52,544 bases of DNA from Chrysophaeum taylorii (GCA_029834535.1 JAQMWT010000281.1:1-52544), one strand, 5' to 3'. Positions 1-11,140 are shown, numbered from the stretch's first letter. The notes: generated by a model from the sequence alone, not told the origin. Translations and numbers: made by a program.

Positions 1-24
1 GTGAACTTACTGGCCTGCACTTGT
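1..24 (+). mobile_element. 3' terminus of a Helitron-derived unit
   Basis: These 24 bases match the last bases of the plus-strand Helitron-derived units elsewhere in the window, ending in GGCCTGCACTTGT. The rest of the copy lies outside the window. Confidence 0.7.
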
Positions 25-193
25 ATATCTCTAACAGGACTCCAATGACTTACGAACGTCGTTTAGGGGGTTCCGCAGCGTGATCAACTAGCTTTAAAAA
101 CACTTCAGATCGTGAGTCGAAAGAACATTTGTTCCCGGGAGAATAGCGTGTCTCGTAGAGTTTTGTGACTACCTTCCAATCAAAGACTTGAGA
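25..193. other. Unassigned spacer
   Basis: I see no gene, repeat or RNA signal between the plus-strand Helitron terminus and the minus-strand Helitron unit that follows. Confidence 0.4.
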
Positions 194-1190
194 ATAAGTG
201 CATGCCAGTAAATTCACCTAGTCCCAATCTCAAACCCCAGTAAGTTTCACCTGGTGCCCAGTAAAAGTATTCATTTAGTTCACCTGTCAGTGAAGTTCAC
301 CTAGTCCGAATCTCTAACCCCAGTATGTTCGGCGTAAACCCACTCGTGCTCAAACCCACTCCTTCGAGCTCGTCGCTCTCGCCTCCGCCGATCTAAGCTG
401 CTTTGATCCGCACACGCCGCCAACCTTTGAGTTTACTCTAAAAGCCCCAGTAAGTTCACCTGGTCCCAGTAAGTTTACCTGGCCACTATATTCACCTAGT
501 CCCAATCTCAAACCCCAGTAAGTTCACCTTGTCCCAGTAAGTTCACCTACAGTGCGCGTGTAGACGCCGGGAGGGGGCTTATCGGTATTCGCAGCACGTG
601 TGGTGTAGGGTGGAGGCGTCGACCCAGATGAGTTTATCCTCGGGGTTGCCGATCGACAGAGAGCCACGTAGAGCTAGACGTGGCAGAAGACGGGCTTGGG
701 CAAGAGGACGCCGACCTCGCGGGGCGTCTGGCCCTGGCTCTTGTTGATCGTTTGGCGTCGGCGGGCCTTAAGGGATACAGGTTGGAGGAGCCTCGGTGAC
801 AACGACACGATCGATCATGTATCTGGTACCGTTGCAGTGGCCGTGGGACGGGTCGAGGTTGCGAAGACTTTAAGCTCGCGATCAAAGCCAGCATGCCGTT
901 GGTTGTCAGGGAGTTGAAAACTCGACTCTTGAGAGCGAGGCGTCGTCTTCCGACCCAACCTAGTCGGCCGAAAAGAACTCCGACGCTTCGTCTCCGGGAA
1001 AAAAAGGCCGCGGTCATGCGCGCGTTGTCAGCATCGACAACATCGTATCGACGGGGCGTGAGAATGGCGCGCTGAAAGAGCCGCCGCGGGTCGTGGAAAT
1101 AGTCTGCGAGGTCGCCGTAGACGGCTTGGAGGATCAATGCCTGGCTCGCGGGCCTACCTGATCCTCACCCTGAATCGGGGAACAAACAGA
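194..1190 (-). mobile_element. Helitron-derived unit, helicase C-terminal remnant
   Basis: A minus-strand copy of the roughly 1-kb family repeated throughout the window. It has the AGGTGAACTTACTGG-type short repeats at its 3' end (low coordinates). Inside is a frame-broken remnant of the C-terminal part of a Pif1-type Helitron helicase, with a DLADYFHDPRRLFQRAILTP segment, an FNSLTTNGM segment and the region around the last helicase motif. Several frames are needed to read it, so it is not coding. Its 5' end runs into an ACAG-type microsatellite and then non-LTR retrotransposon sequence. Confidence 0.75.
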
Positions 1191-1515
1191 CAGTACTTAT
1201 CTCCGCCCGTCAGGCACATCCCTCCTACCCCACAAACCCACCCACATCCTTCATGCCCCCTGTGGCGGTTACTACAGCTTTATGTAGCGAGAAGTGTATG
1301 GTCCAAATAGGCTAATCCGGAGAAGCCGCCCATACACACTTTTGCGACATAAAAGCGATAGTGACCATGAGGCGTTACCGCCCACCCCCCCCACACACCC
1401 CCCTCTTAGCAGTCGACATTCAAAGACAAACAGACAGTCCCCACAAACCCACCCACATCCTTCATGCCCCCCACACACACCCCCTCTTAGCAGTCGACAT
1501 TTAAAGACAAACAGA
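1191..1515 (+). mobile_element. Non-LTR retrotransposon 3' UTR fragments, rearranged
   Basis: The stretch from CTTATCTCCGCCCGTCAGGC to GCAGTCGACATTTAAAGAC is the same 3'-untranslated sequence found (reverse strand) at 24448-24563 and 32235-32336, where it lies beside a nuclease-like coding fragment. Here it is present as a partial copy (1191-1260), an unrelated insert (about 1261-1385), the rest of that copy (to about 1435), and a second 5'-truncated copy (about 1437-1512) that runs into an (ACAG)n tail. The repeated 5' truncation and microsatellite tail suggest target-primed reverse transcription. Confidence 0.55.
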
Positions 1516-1625
1516 CAGACAGACAGACAGACAAGACAGACAGACAGACAGACAGACAGACTGACAGCAGACCACAGACAGACAGACAGGCAGACAGCAG
1601 ACAGACAGACAGACAGACAAACAAA
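1505..1625. repeat. (ACAG)n microsatellite
   Basis: About 120 bases of nearly pure ACAG/CAGA tetranucleotide with a few interruptions. It directly follows the 3' UTR of the non-LTR fragment and probably began as its tail. The open frames across it on both strands are products of the tandem repeat. Confidence 0.9.
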
Positions 1626-3440
1626 ACAGAAACATCTACCGTTATTTAAGTGGGATAGCGCTCGTGTGATCGCGAGGATTAGCATAAGAACGGATAGATT
1701 CTCCTCGTGAGCCTTTTGAGAAGTGGGATTATGGAAATCATTAAATTGGATGATGCTTCATCATTATTTAATGCTTTTCCTGAGTTTGGGAAAGCAAGAA
1801 AGTTGTTCGCAAAACATGGGCATTCCAATTAACATTAAGGACATTCGATAAACTGAGCCATTTAAGCTCAGTGACATCTGTACAAAGACGCTGTCTCATG
1901 AGTAATGGTAGCTAACAGCATTACTGCAACGTAGTTTATTTGGATGTGCAGTACCAAGTGCCTATATCAATTTCTTTATTGAGGCCACATAGCGAGTGCG
2001 GGGCGCTCTTGTGCTGTCTATAGTTAAAGAGGAAGTGGTACAAGAAACCAGCGTAAGTTTCGCAGTGTTTGAATCCATCGGCATTAAGAGGGAGACCCCC
2101 TGTAAAGGATATGTTAGTGTAGCTGATCAAGAATCAGCGTGAAACACGCATTGAGTTACGGAGTCGGTATCTAATAAATTGAGGACCCGTTAACATCCTC
2201 AGTTAATTCAGGCGAACGTAGATTGCTTGACTCTTGGTAGTAAGTCGTTTCAGAATTATTACGACATCAAATGATAGTGATGGGAAGAGTTGACGTGCCA
2301 CAAAGTCCTTTTAAGTTCGGGCCAGGGCATCTTCATTATGCAATGGACGGATGAATACCGGGAACCAGGTTTGGCTTAAATGGGGGGGAGTGTACACTGG
2401 TATGGAGATGTGGTATAACAAGTTTTTCGTTCTTTTTCTCGGATTTCCTCTTGAAAGATGGCAACTACTTCGGTATCAAGGATTTTTGACTGTATTCCGG
2501 AGCATTCCGATATTGATATTTTTAGGAGAAGTATAGTGACTTATCAAGGTAGGTTGGATCGTAGACTTGATCGAGACAGATTCGACCACAATAAAATGAA
2601 GGGCTTCTTGAGTGGCGGTCATATGTACATACCGCTATTTTAAGCGTGGCTTATTTACACGACCCAACAAATCAACATGCTATTTTAAACACAGGATGTA
2701 AGACTCGAACTGAAGAATGGATTAATTCTCGAGCAGTCAGTCTTTTGTTTGGGGAATCGGAGAAAAAACCCGTACAAGTTTCGGGGCTTTGTAGGAAAAA
2801 GAAAAACTTTTAATTTTATTTGGCTATGCGAGTGCATATGACCGTGGCCGACCAACTCGTCCACCAACCCAATAACTGGTGGTCAATCCGTCACACAACA
2901 GATATGTACAGTAGACTACCGCCAAACACTTGTCGCATTGTAGCTCGTAATCAGGCGTAAACGGGACTCACTCACATCCTATACGCTGACAACACGAGTT
3001 GGTTGTGACACACCTACGCATCTGGGGCCCATAACCTGGAGAAGAGATTTGACCTCGCCGGTACGGATAGGTATCTTTAGACGACTGCGTGCATTCTTAG
3101 GCGGTACAGACGCATTCCGATCTTGCACATTTTACTACACAAGGTAGGTAACGAACCCGTAACTCCTTAAGGAAGATTCTATGTCCACAAGACAGACGTT
3201 TACACTGACAACTCAGGAACGAAAGCCTCTCTATTAGCGAAAACCCCGTACCTGACGGTACGCACCGTGGAAGGCTATCCCTTGTTGGAAAGTAAGCTGC
3301 AGATCTAACATTCAATACATAATCTGGATAAAATAGCGGCGGAAGTGGGTAAGGAAGGAAAGAGGGACAAGCGTATTACGGATAGAAAAAACCTCTTCCT
3401 TGGAATAGGTGAGTGGAAACGCGCAAGATTAGGGAATCGT
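1626..3440. other. AT-richer intergenic stretch without recognised genes
   Basis: Base composition is clearly more AT-rich than the flanks. The open frames are all short (60-72 codons), overlap each other on both strands and show no family I recognise. It may be host intergenic DNA or a very old element. Confidence 0.4.
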
Positions 3441-3442
3441 AG

Positions 3443-3808
3443 GTGTGGAGGCGTGAAATGTTCCAGTGTCGTACACATAATAGTGTAGCTCTATGGAAAC
3501 GCGCATGCAGAGAAGGATCCTCAAACCGATTTCGATGCAGACAACAACCCTATATAGCCGTAGACGATATTCGATTTATCATAGAATTCATACCACTCCT
3601 GTTCAGACAAGCTGCACCGTACCCACTTCTAAACAACCCTGACTGCTCTCCCCTTGTAAAGCTCTGTCTCTCGCGGTCAAGATCCAGGGAATATTTGGCA
3701 TTGCAAAGACCCGCGTTTCTTCACGTCCCTGGCAATGTTAATGTTGCTGATGGCTTTACCAAAAAAAAACTCTTGCGCCGACTTTGCTACGTTTGCGTTC
3801 TCTCCTAG
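3443..3808 (+). pseudogene. Copia pol remnant, RNase H end
   Basis: The frame is a mosaic of two pieces of a Ty1/copia polyprotein. The first about 15 residues (FQCRTHNSVALW) recur in the copia locus at 34663-34938. The remainder aligns with the end of the RNase H domain of the minus-strand copia at 30438-31379: an IRFI segment, a block around NNPD, the REYLALQ segment and the closing HVPGNVNVADGFTK motif, which is diagnostic for copia pol C-termini. The catalytic part of RNase H and all of RT and integrase are missing, so this is a deleted, decayed copy. It is followed at once by the third-ORF remnant of the same family. Confidence 0.75.
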
Positions 3809-4330
3809 TTTTATGCCCCATGTCCCCCTGACTCCGACCCAACAGAGAACAACACAGAATAACTGCTAAACCTGGTGACCGTGAAAATGTCCCGTTAAAC
3901 TCGCCCTTAATCCACATAAAAATCATGATACACACTGACCCTCAACTTCGTAGATCCGCCAATGCCTTACTCGGCATTGCTTCCGGCTCTTCCTAAGGAT
4001 ATCACCTGCAATCGTCGGGAGCCCCCTCGCTCTTTTCCTCCTGTCGAGTCGGGACTATACCCCCAGACTCAAATCGCACCCAGGAAGCCTCCTCCGAAGA
4101 CGATGTTCCCAAAGCGTTGTCAGCGCTCTGTTCATCGATACGACGGAACTCTCAACCCCGCTACCTACTCGCGTACGTTCTTACCTCATGATTTCCAACA
4201 ACTTATGCAAACGCTTACCTGTCGATGGCAGCGTCAGAACACCACTCACTAACTTCCTTGCTACGCACGCGCGTAGCGAATTACCATGCAGCCTTGTTAA
4301 ATTGGTTAAAAAAGGTATATAGCGACTAAA
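3809..4330 (+). pseudogene. Copia third-ORF remnant, copy 1
   Basis: Begins just after the pol remnant and aligns at DNA level with 6044-6480 and, more distantly, with the reverse strand of 30435 downward. Shared landmarks are the CTGGTGACCG...GTTAAACT block, the GCCAATGCCTTACTCGGC start region and the block encoding NATGLPVEEAYRTP-like residues. It carries many small insertions relative to copy 2, breaking every frame. The same junction in three places shows this ORF normally lies directly downstream of pol in the family. Confidence 0.6.
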
Positions 4331-6000
4331 AAAAACCTTAAGGGGGGGGCGCGGGAGAGGGGGGGCATCGAAGGGAGAGGACCACGGGGATCTTTGAGGG
4401 GTGGGTATTTTTTTGGATGTGTTCACTGGGGTTTTTGAAATCCAGGATTTGGGGTGAGGTAAGAAGATTTGGGGGTAGGGGTGTAAAGGAAGGAAGACGG
4501 GATAGCAGGTGGTGGTGGATGGGGGTTAGAGGGCAGGGGATGGGGGTGCGGGAGGATGAGATCCTGATGAATGACGATAGAATTCAAACATGTCCGGCTA
4601 GATCATAGAGTGGGACTTTTGCCAAGGTCTGGCTTGTGGGTAGGGGAGGGTGGTGGGTTGGGATCGGGTATGGTGAGTATGGGGAGGTATCCTTAGATGG
4701 AGAGGGTTGGTTACGCTGGTGTGGAGCACAGGATTGGGTAATCAGGTAAAGAAGGGATGGGTGGTCGGGGTTTGACAAAAAGGATGGGCTGTTAGGGGTC
4801 ACAGTCTGTTGAGGCTTTAACCAGGGAGCCTGCCTGATATATATATCACTGAGGGGAGGGGGGGTGCGAATGGTGGCGTCGAGTTGGCTCACTTGTACAG
4901 GACACAGAATTTCGGCAGGGGATCTTGTAAGAGTGTCATCGGACATGTTCGCGACACACAGGCCAAAAATTGGGGACTGGGGAATGGGGTAATGTACTCG
5001 GGGTGGGGTATTTGGTGGGGGGGGAGAGGGGTCGGGGGGGGGGCGGGGGGGGGGGGTAGGAGGATTGTATTTTGGGGGTGTATTGTGTTTGTGGGCTATG
5101 AGTGGGAAGTGTAATGTTGTTGTGGGTGGGTGGGTTGCGGGGAGATTGGTTAGGTAGGGTGTGAGGGTAGGTGATGGGTAGGGAGGGTAGTTTTCTGACG
5201 GTGAGGGGGCAGTTAGTATGCAAGGTGTTTGTGGAAAAAAAGTTGGTTTTACTTTTTGGACAAATGGTACATTGCCTTGTGTGGGGTAGGATTACTGATG
5301 AGTATTGAGGGTTCGGTTTTCGTAGGGGTCAGAACTATTTCGGGTGTGGTGACCTTGGTTGTTTGCGTGTTTTAGTTAGTGTGGGTTATATTTTGATTGC
5401 GAGTCTTATGGGCTGGGGGGGTTTGGATGGGTGCCCCCATGTGAGTGTTGGCGGATTGAGTGGGAGAAAGGACGGTGTATCTAGTGGTGATTGGGTAGTG
5501 TAGGGGTAAACTGTTTGTTGAGCTGTTTGGTTAATACAATGTGGGGGCTGAATGTTGTATCTTGATGGTCATGGTGGCCGGGGGCCTGTTGGATGCATTG
5601 GTTTTTTTTAAAGGTTTTTTTGAGTTGACGGTCGCATTGGGCTTGATGTTGTTGGGTGTTGTTGCAGTGTGGCTCATTATAGGGTTGTTAATGGGAGTGT
5701 GTATTGTTGTGGCTTGTATTGGTGACTCCTTTTGATGAGTAATGGAGTTTGGCTAGGTTAAAGGCGGGTATTTGTGTGCGTTGGAATCGGTTAGGGTTTG
5801 TTGACTTTCTGTTGTTGTCATTAGGTTGGTGTTTTCTATCCTCTTTGTGGATACATTTTTCGTTGTTTATTTTGACTTTGTGGGGTTTTCGCGGTATGAA
5901 TGTTCGTTTTTACTGGTTATTCATACTAAACAATTGTCTGCTCTGTGTAAAGTTCCTGTGTTTGTGTTTTGTGGGTTCTGTGTGGCTTTTGACGTCGCTG
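4331..6000 (+). other. C-depleted G/T-rich tract with long G runs
   Basis: The plus strand here is made largely of G and T (first half G-rich, second half T- and G-rich), unlike any other part of the window. Pure G runs occur, the longest around 5035-5056. Frames on this strand look hydrophobic because of the composition and I do not regard them as genes. The tract is bounded by two direct copies of the copia pol-end/third-ORF junction, and its last 120 bases show weak alignment with the pol end, so it may be strongly and asymmetrically mutated copia sequence. Confidence 0.6.
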
Positions 6001-6619
6001 GGGTCATAAACTCTTGCAGGTGCGAAATTAGCTTTTTTTACGTTTTTCTTTATGCACCATGTCCACCCTGACTCGACCCAAGGAGAAACCTAACTGCTAA
6101 CCCTGGTGACCGAAATGTCGTTAAACTAGCCCTTTCTTTTTACCACTACCTCAACTTGTACGTCGCCAATGCCTTACTCGGCATTGCGTCCGTCTCTTCC
6201 TAGAGGAGTATCACCTGCACGTCGTGAGCCCCCTCGCTCTCTTCCTCCTGTCGAGTCGTGAACTACACCCCCAGACTCAAATCGCAGGAAGCCTACTCGA
6301 GACGATATTACCCAGCTGTTGTCTCGCTCTGTTTCATCGATACGAGCGGAACTCTCAACCCCGCTACCACTCGCCGACGTTCTTACGTTCAATTTCAACA
6401 ACTATGCAAACGGCTTACCGGTCGAGGAAGCGTACAGAACACCACTCACTAACTTCCTTGCTACTTTCGCGCGTATGGAACTACCGTCAGCCTTAGATGC
6501 AGTTTATGTGTCCAAGAACCTTCTCGCTTTCATGGAGCTATCTGCCTTCCTTTCCCATCTGTACACGTGGAAGCAAGAAAGACTCTCAATTGGTTGGACC
6601 TGGTCGCTCTTGGGATTGT
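6001..6619 (+). pseudogene. Copia third-ORF remnant, copy 2
   Basis: Starts with the decayed pol end (AAACTCTTGC block shared with copy 1) and continues into the third ORF. The best-preserved frame, 6319-6619, reads about 100 residues including a TFNFNNYANGLPVEEAYRTP segment and TPLTNFLATFARMELPSALD. These align with the LSMDYALYERGISLLENFRV and FLSSFMRVELITVLHSSMG segments of the intact-looking ORF at 29975-30352. An in-frame stop lies upstream (around 6259), so this copy is broken. It is terminated by a SINE-like insertion at 6625. Confidence 0.65.
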
Positions 6620-6624
6620 GATTT

Positions 6625-6974
6625 ACGGTTGCGATAGAGGACGGTGCCTCATGAATCCTGAGCCTTGCGAGGGCATCCGCCCTCCCGGCGTAGGTTGGCA
6701 CCTATTCGCCTCCCGGGCGGGCCGGTTGGCAGCCGGAACTTTCGCAGTGGGACGGGGTATGGCCGGGGGGCGAGGACGGAAGGTTATCGACGAGTTGGTT
6801 GTCACTCACATCGCGGTCTCCTCGTCGCATGGCGACAAGCTTGATGGTCACTCTCCGCCGACCGACCTTTCGGCGCTCCTCGTCTACAGGCCCGTGATTC
6901 CGGACTGGCTCCTGTCGGTCCGGCCTGGCTCCCATGCTCGGGAGAGGTCTGAAGTTAGTTAGTTAGTTTAGTTA
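6625..6974 (+). mobile_element. SINE-like retroposon with (TTAG)n tail
   Basis: A 350-bp copy of a dispersed short element. It starts near ACGGTTGCGATAGAGGACGG and ends in repeated TTAG. A 5-bp GATTT flanks it on both sides (6620-6624 and 6975-6979). No open frame is conserved between copies. The tail and target duplication point to retroposition using another element's machinery; I could not find convincing RNA polymerase III A and B boxes. Confidence 0.7.
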
Positions 6975-7324
6975 GATTTCGAGATGGCGTGAGTGTTGAC
7001 GCTGAGATCGGGCGTGTGGTGGTATCACCCGCGGTTTGGGCGTTTGGGCTGGGTGAAAGGGCTTGTCGTGACCACCGGTCCGGCCAAGGGGGGCGGGGAT
7101 CAGAGTTACCACTACAGCGTCGCCGTCGATCTTGGGCCTGTTCCTAAAGATCGGCTCCTTCATATGCCACGCGCATGGATATTGGGCCCATGCGTGAGTT
7201 GGCTGGGAATCTCCGAGGAAAGACATTTCAAATGAAGTCAAGAGAAACACGAGCGGTGTTGTCAGACATAACCACTAAACAACCGATTTAAAGCTTGATA
7301 TCGCACGCCTCGCTGGGGTGATTC

Positions 7325-7373
7325 CAGCTCACCGCAGCCAGCTCAATTTTAGTTCACCGCAGCCAGCTCAATT
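7325..7373. repeat. Direct tandem duplication, about 25 bp
   Basis: The sequence TCACCGCAGCCAGCTCAATTTT appears twice in a row. It lies at the downstream end of the minus-strand unknown ORFs. Confidence 0.75.
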
Positions 7374-7878
7374 TTTGTCGACGGCGGGCAAGCGCGGCAC
7401 TGCAAGGCGATACCTGCTCGGGTGATATTTCTGCCGGTGCACCGATCCCCATACACCAGCGAATTCGATGGGAGTTTCGACACAGCGTCCGGGACGCCGG
7501 TGAAGATCGTGCCGAGCGTCGTGACGTTTTCAATCAGTGCCAGAAATTCGACGAGGCCCCTCACATCCCCCTTTCTTAATTCACACCGGACGATGCGAAG
7601 TTTGGAAACGAATTCGAGCGTCTTATCGCGTAGCGCAACTGCTGCCTCTGTGTCGAAGTTGACTACCATTGGCATGAAGTGTGTACCACTTCGACCCGGG
7701 GGTGCTTCGCGGACGGCTGATCAGAAAACGCCTCGTAGGCATTCTCGAACGTGAGGCCGCCTCGAAGTATCTTGCCCGCAAGTTCGCGGGAGAGCTGGCC
7801 CCAAAGAGACCCGCCTAAGAACCGAAGTACCATCGCAAGACGCCAGGGAGCAACTCGCAGGACACAATGACACGACAC
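7349..7878 (-). pseudogene. Unknown gene in two overlapping frames
   Basis: Two minus-strand frames overlap slightly: 7663-7878 (71 aa, with a LRGGLTFENAYEAFSD segment) and 7349-7675 (108 aa, rich in Leu/Val, with EFVSKLRIVRCELRKGDVRG). Both look protein-like in composition and read in the same direction, which suggests one gene broken by a frameshift near 7670. I do not recognise a family. The C-terminal end runs into the 25-bp duplication. A faint resemblance of its helical segment to the 335-aa ORF at 17100-18107 may be chance. Confidence 0.35.
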
Positions 7879-7879
7879 T

Positions 7880-8740
7880 TAGTACAATAAAAGGAAATAG
7901 GCGGGACTGCGTCACACCACGCTCTTCGGGGCAGCGGCCAGCACAGTCTCGCACCGCAAAGCTGCGTTGGTCGTACCGCGCAGTCCGGCGGGGGTGGCGG
8001 ATGCATGCTGCATCTGTGGGTATTGCAGCTGCAGATTCTGCGTTGGGTGCACCCCTGCATCACGTGCATGATCGGGTGCATGATCAGTTGTATCAAGGAA
8101 GGATGCATCCCCTCTGGCATCCACGCCATTCGTACAAATATCCCCCACACACCTAAGGGGATATCTCCGCCCGAATCCCTCCGGTCTCCACACAACCCAC
8201 CGCGCCCCCGTGGCACCACCCCTCTTGGACCAGACTTGGTAGTCGACTTTTAAATTCCCCTGGGTACACGGGCTTCCAGAGGTACTGCATCGACTTCGAT
8301 GCAGCAACCGGTGTCGATGCAGCCGCAGACGTCAAAGTCTGCAACTGCGTAGCCAGCTACGGCTGCTGCGACGCGGGCAGCTGTGCGCACTGCAACGGCA
8401 CCGGCTGTGAGCGGCTGCGGCGGGTACTGCGACGGTACCGGCCATGGGTGCGGCCGCGCCCATGTCTGCGAAGGCGGGTGCGATGGCGGCGGCTCCGCGT
8501 TGTGCTGTTCGAGATCAGGTCCTTCGCCCGCGGTCTCTTCCGAATGTTGGTGGCGCATGATGTTGTGCACTCTTGCTCTCCAGTGGCCTCTGGAGATATG
8601 GAGCTGTTGTTCTCGATGTGGCGAAGCGCAAACCCCTCCTTACGTCATCAAAATTTATGACACGGACGATGCGTCTTGAACGACGTCATCGACAAGAGGT
8701 ATCATGACCTTTTGCGAAGAGCTTTGGTCAACACCTTCTC
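7880..8740. other. Low-complexity repeat-rich stretch, no clear gene
   Basis: Contains small internal repeats of TGCATGATC/TGCATC type (about 8030-8115) and GCTGCGAC/TGCGGC type (8290-8500). Frames on both strands are open because of the GC-rich short repeats; one plus frame is Cys/Gly-rich. I cannot support any of them as a gene. Confidence 0.4.
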
Positions 8741-8944
8741 TTCGAGAGGGCTAGTTTTTGAACCGAAGGATAAGCGAAGAGCGTTGAAAAGAGAAGATTC
8801 CTTGAAAATTCCGCCGCGACCAAAAGTTACGCCGCAGGCGGACCCTTACCCACATGGTACACGGTACACGGTCCACGGAGGTGTCCACGGAGGTGGTGGC
8901 GGGAGTAGTTAGCAAACGAGGAGACAAGGAGGGAGAGCCGCGGC

Positions 8945-9350
8945 TGAGGAGAGACACCTTTGGCGGAAGAGGTCCTCTGCCTTTCAGCTGCGCGCTCGTT
9001 CTCCGATCTGGAGGCCGTGCGAAAGTCGGCGAAGGTTTGGGGAGTGGCCAGAATGGGCAAGTTGCGAGGAGTGTCCTTGAGCTTGTAGAGCTGGTCGAGG
9101 CGGTCCGAGATCCAGTTCATCCCGAACTCGGGGGCAAACGTGGAGGGAGAACCGCGGCTGAGCAGAGACACTTTAGGAAGAGGTCCTTTGCCTTTTGGCT
9201 GCGCGGGCGTTCTCCGACCGGGAGGCCGCGCGAAAGTCGGCGAAGTTGTGGGGAGTGGCCACAATGCGCAAGTTGTGGGGAGGGTCCTTGAGTTTGTAGA
9301 GCTGGTCGAGCCGGTCCGAGATCCAGTTCATCCCGGACTCCTGGTCGAGG
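8945..9350 (-). repeat. Tandem duplication of a gene's 3' end
   Basis: Two direct copies of about 200 bp: the last about 65 codons of the minus-strand gene (from GMNWISDRLDQLYKLKD to the basic tail KRQRTSS) are repeated downstream at about 8945-9145 with roughly 10-15 percent differences. The second copy still has the same reading pattern but lies beyond the stop. Confidence 0.8.
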
Positions 9351-10595
9351 TTCTTGGAAAGGAGAGTATTTGGTAGTTTGAAGCCGGAGTTGGGGTGGTG
9401 TTTGCGGTAGGCGCAGAAGGCGTCTTGGAGGCTCTCGACAATGAGTCGACCGAAGCTCAAGCGCTCGTCATCCGTCGCCATCTTGTCGAACCAATCGACA
9501 ACCAAAGCTGCACGCCTCTCGTCCCTGGGCGAGAGGTTCAGGGGATGGGCGTTCTTTCGGCGCTTGAAATCGAGGTAGTAGTCGATAGCGACGATGCCTT
9601 TCAACGTCTCCACCGGCGTCGGAGCTCGAGCTTGGGCGCGGCAAGGCGGGAGGATGCGCGCAGTCGCGGGCGTGGGGGCAGTAGCGGGCGCAGTCGCAGC
9701 TGGCACCAGGGGTTGTAACACCATTGCGGAAGTAATCGGCACTGATGCACGAGACGGAGAGGAAGACACGGGCGGCCTTGCCGTCGCCGGAGCGGAAGCC
9801 TCAGCCGCAGCCGAGGTCATAGCTGGTCCCGGGGTTCCCCCCTGCATCGAGGACGAAATTGGCCCCAACGCAGGAGACGGAGACGAAGTCGCAGGAAGCA
9901 GCGGCGGTGGTGACGGAGCCTCGGGTACTTGCCACATACTCACAAAGGGCGGCAGAGGGTCGAGCTCCTCTTCTGCAGTGAAGGGAGCAGACGACGGGGC
10001 GGCGACTGGAGGCGACGGGGTGGCTGGGGCGGCGATGATGCCGAGGCTGGGTCGCACGAGGGCTAGTAGCTGCTGAAACTCCGACCGGAGTCCGCGCACC
10101 TCCGCCCGAAGCTCCACCAGTTCCGCTTTCAACGCAGGAGGCGGCACGTTGGCCGGGATCTACCACCCAGTCAGTTGGAGGTTGTCGTACTTGAAGCGAG
10201 CTTGGAGCGCCCGGCTCCAGGCGACGAGGACCTCGTGAGCATTTGCCTCTCCGCCAAAGAAGGTAGCATCGTAATGGCCCCGCATCTTCGCGATGACCGA
10301 AGATGCCTGCCCCGCCCGCTCGCGCTGCTCGTACCAGAGGACAAGAGTCGTGAAGATGGTCTCGGTCATCGGCCAGAGCGACCCAGCCGGCAGGAATTCG
10401 GCCGGACTCGAGCTGTCGAGTTGGAGCAGGTCGATGACCATGCGGCGAACCCTTGCCCCTGTTCACGGGCCCCTCGGACTTGTACACGTTGGCCAGATAG
10501 TGGGCGAGCTCCTGGTACAGCTCTCTACTGCAGGCCGTCGCCTCGTCCAACAAACCCCAAGACGGCATCCCTTTTCCCGCTAGAAACGCGTCCAC
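9173..10595 (-). pseudogene. Unknown coiled-coil/Pro-Ala-rich protein, gag-like, frameshifted
   Basis: Three minus-strand frames appear to form one gene: the start of the frame beginning at 10595 (helical residues MDAFLAGKGMPSWGLLDEAT onward), then 10160-10441 (with LVLWYEQRERAGQASSVIAK), then 9173-10147. The last part has an N-terminal heptad-like segment (ELVELRAEVRGLRSEFQQLL), a long low-complexity Pro/Ala/Ser linker, a folded-looking C-terminal domain and a basic tail. The order small helical domain, linker, C-terminal domain resembles gag-type or structural proteins of mobile elements, but I see no zinc knuckle and no neighbouring pol. Frame changes near 10440 and 10150 mean it is probably inactive, unless small introns remove them. 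Confidence 0.4.
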
Positions 10596-10840
10596 GATTC
10601 GCTTCGTATTGTTTCGTTTGGCGACCGTGCCGTCCGAATCGCCAGCAGAGCCGATGGCGCCGGACGTCTTCGCGTAGAGTCGCCCCCCACTTCCCTGTCG
10701 GTGGACCCCCTCTCACTTATAGTCATTCTAGCGGACGCGGCGGAAATTTCAGGTTTGTGGGATTCCTAGAGAAAAAGTCCGCTGACATAGTTTTCTTTCT
10801 CCACGTCATCATGACCAATCTTCGGGAAGGAACAACAGGG

Positions 10841-10851
10841 AAGAAAGAAAG

Positions 10852-10930
<79 letters not shown>

Positions 10931-10972
10931 AAAAGAGAAAGAGAGAAAGAAAGAAAGAAAGAAAGAAAGAAT
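10841..10972. repeat. (GAAA)n microsatellite
   Basis: About 130 bases of nearly pure GAAA repeats with a few GAGA interruptions. The long plus-strand Lys/Glu frame and minus-strand Phe/Leu frame across it are caused by the repeat. Confidence 0.95.
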
Positions 10973-11140
10973 CAATCCCTTCGGAAGTGGTAGGAGCAGC
11001 GGCCGTGACGATGACACCCCGGGGCAGCAATTCGGATTATTCGGAACTTGGGATGGCGGCCCATAACTCTCCGGCAAAGGCTGTTTTCTCCGGACGGCGC
11101 ACGAAACCAAACAGAGGGCGCTCATTCTGCTCATCAACAT

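Noticed and set aside
1272..1710. Long frames on both strands across the ACAG tract
   Set aside because: Microsatellite translations (Thr/Asp/Arg/Gln or Cys/Leu/Ser/Val repeats) with no protein family character.
3097..3315. 72-aa minus frame
   Set aside because: No homology recognised, antisense to weak copia-like composition, and no neighbour of the same type.
5541..6071. Hydrophobic plus frames as membrane proteins
   Set aside because: The T/G-rich composition alone yields Leu/Val/Phe/Cys-rich text; frames overlap each other.
7880..8680. Cys/Gly-rich plus frames and Pro-rich minus frames
   Set aside because: Derived from short GC-rich tandem motifs; no consistent frame on either strand.
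10175..10993. 272-aa plus frame and the Phe-rich minus frames at the GAAA tract
   Set aside because: Most of the length is the GAAA repeat and the antisense of the 9173-10595 gene.
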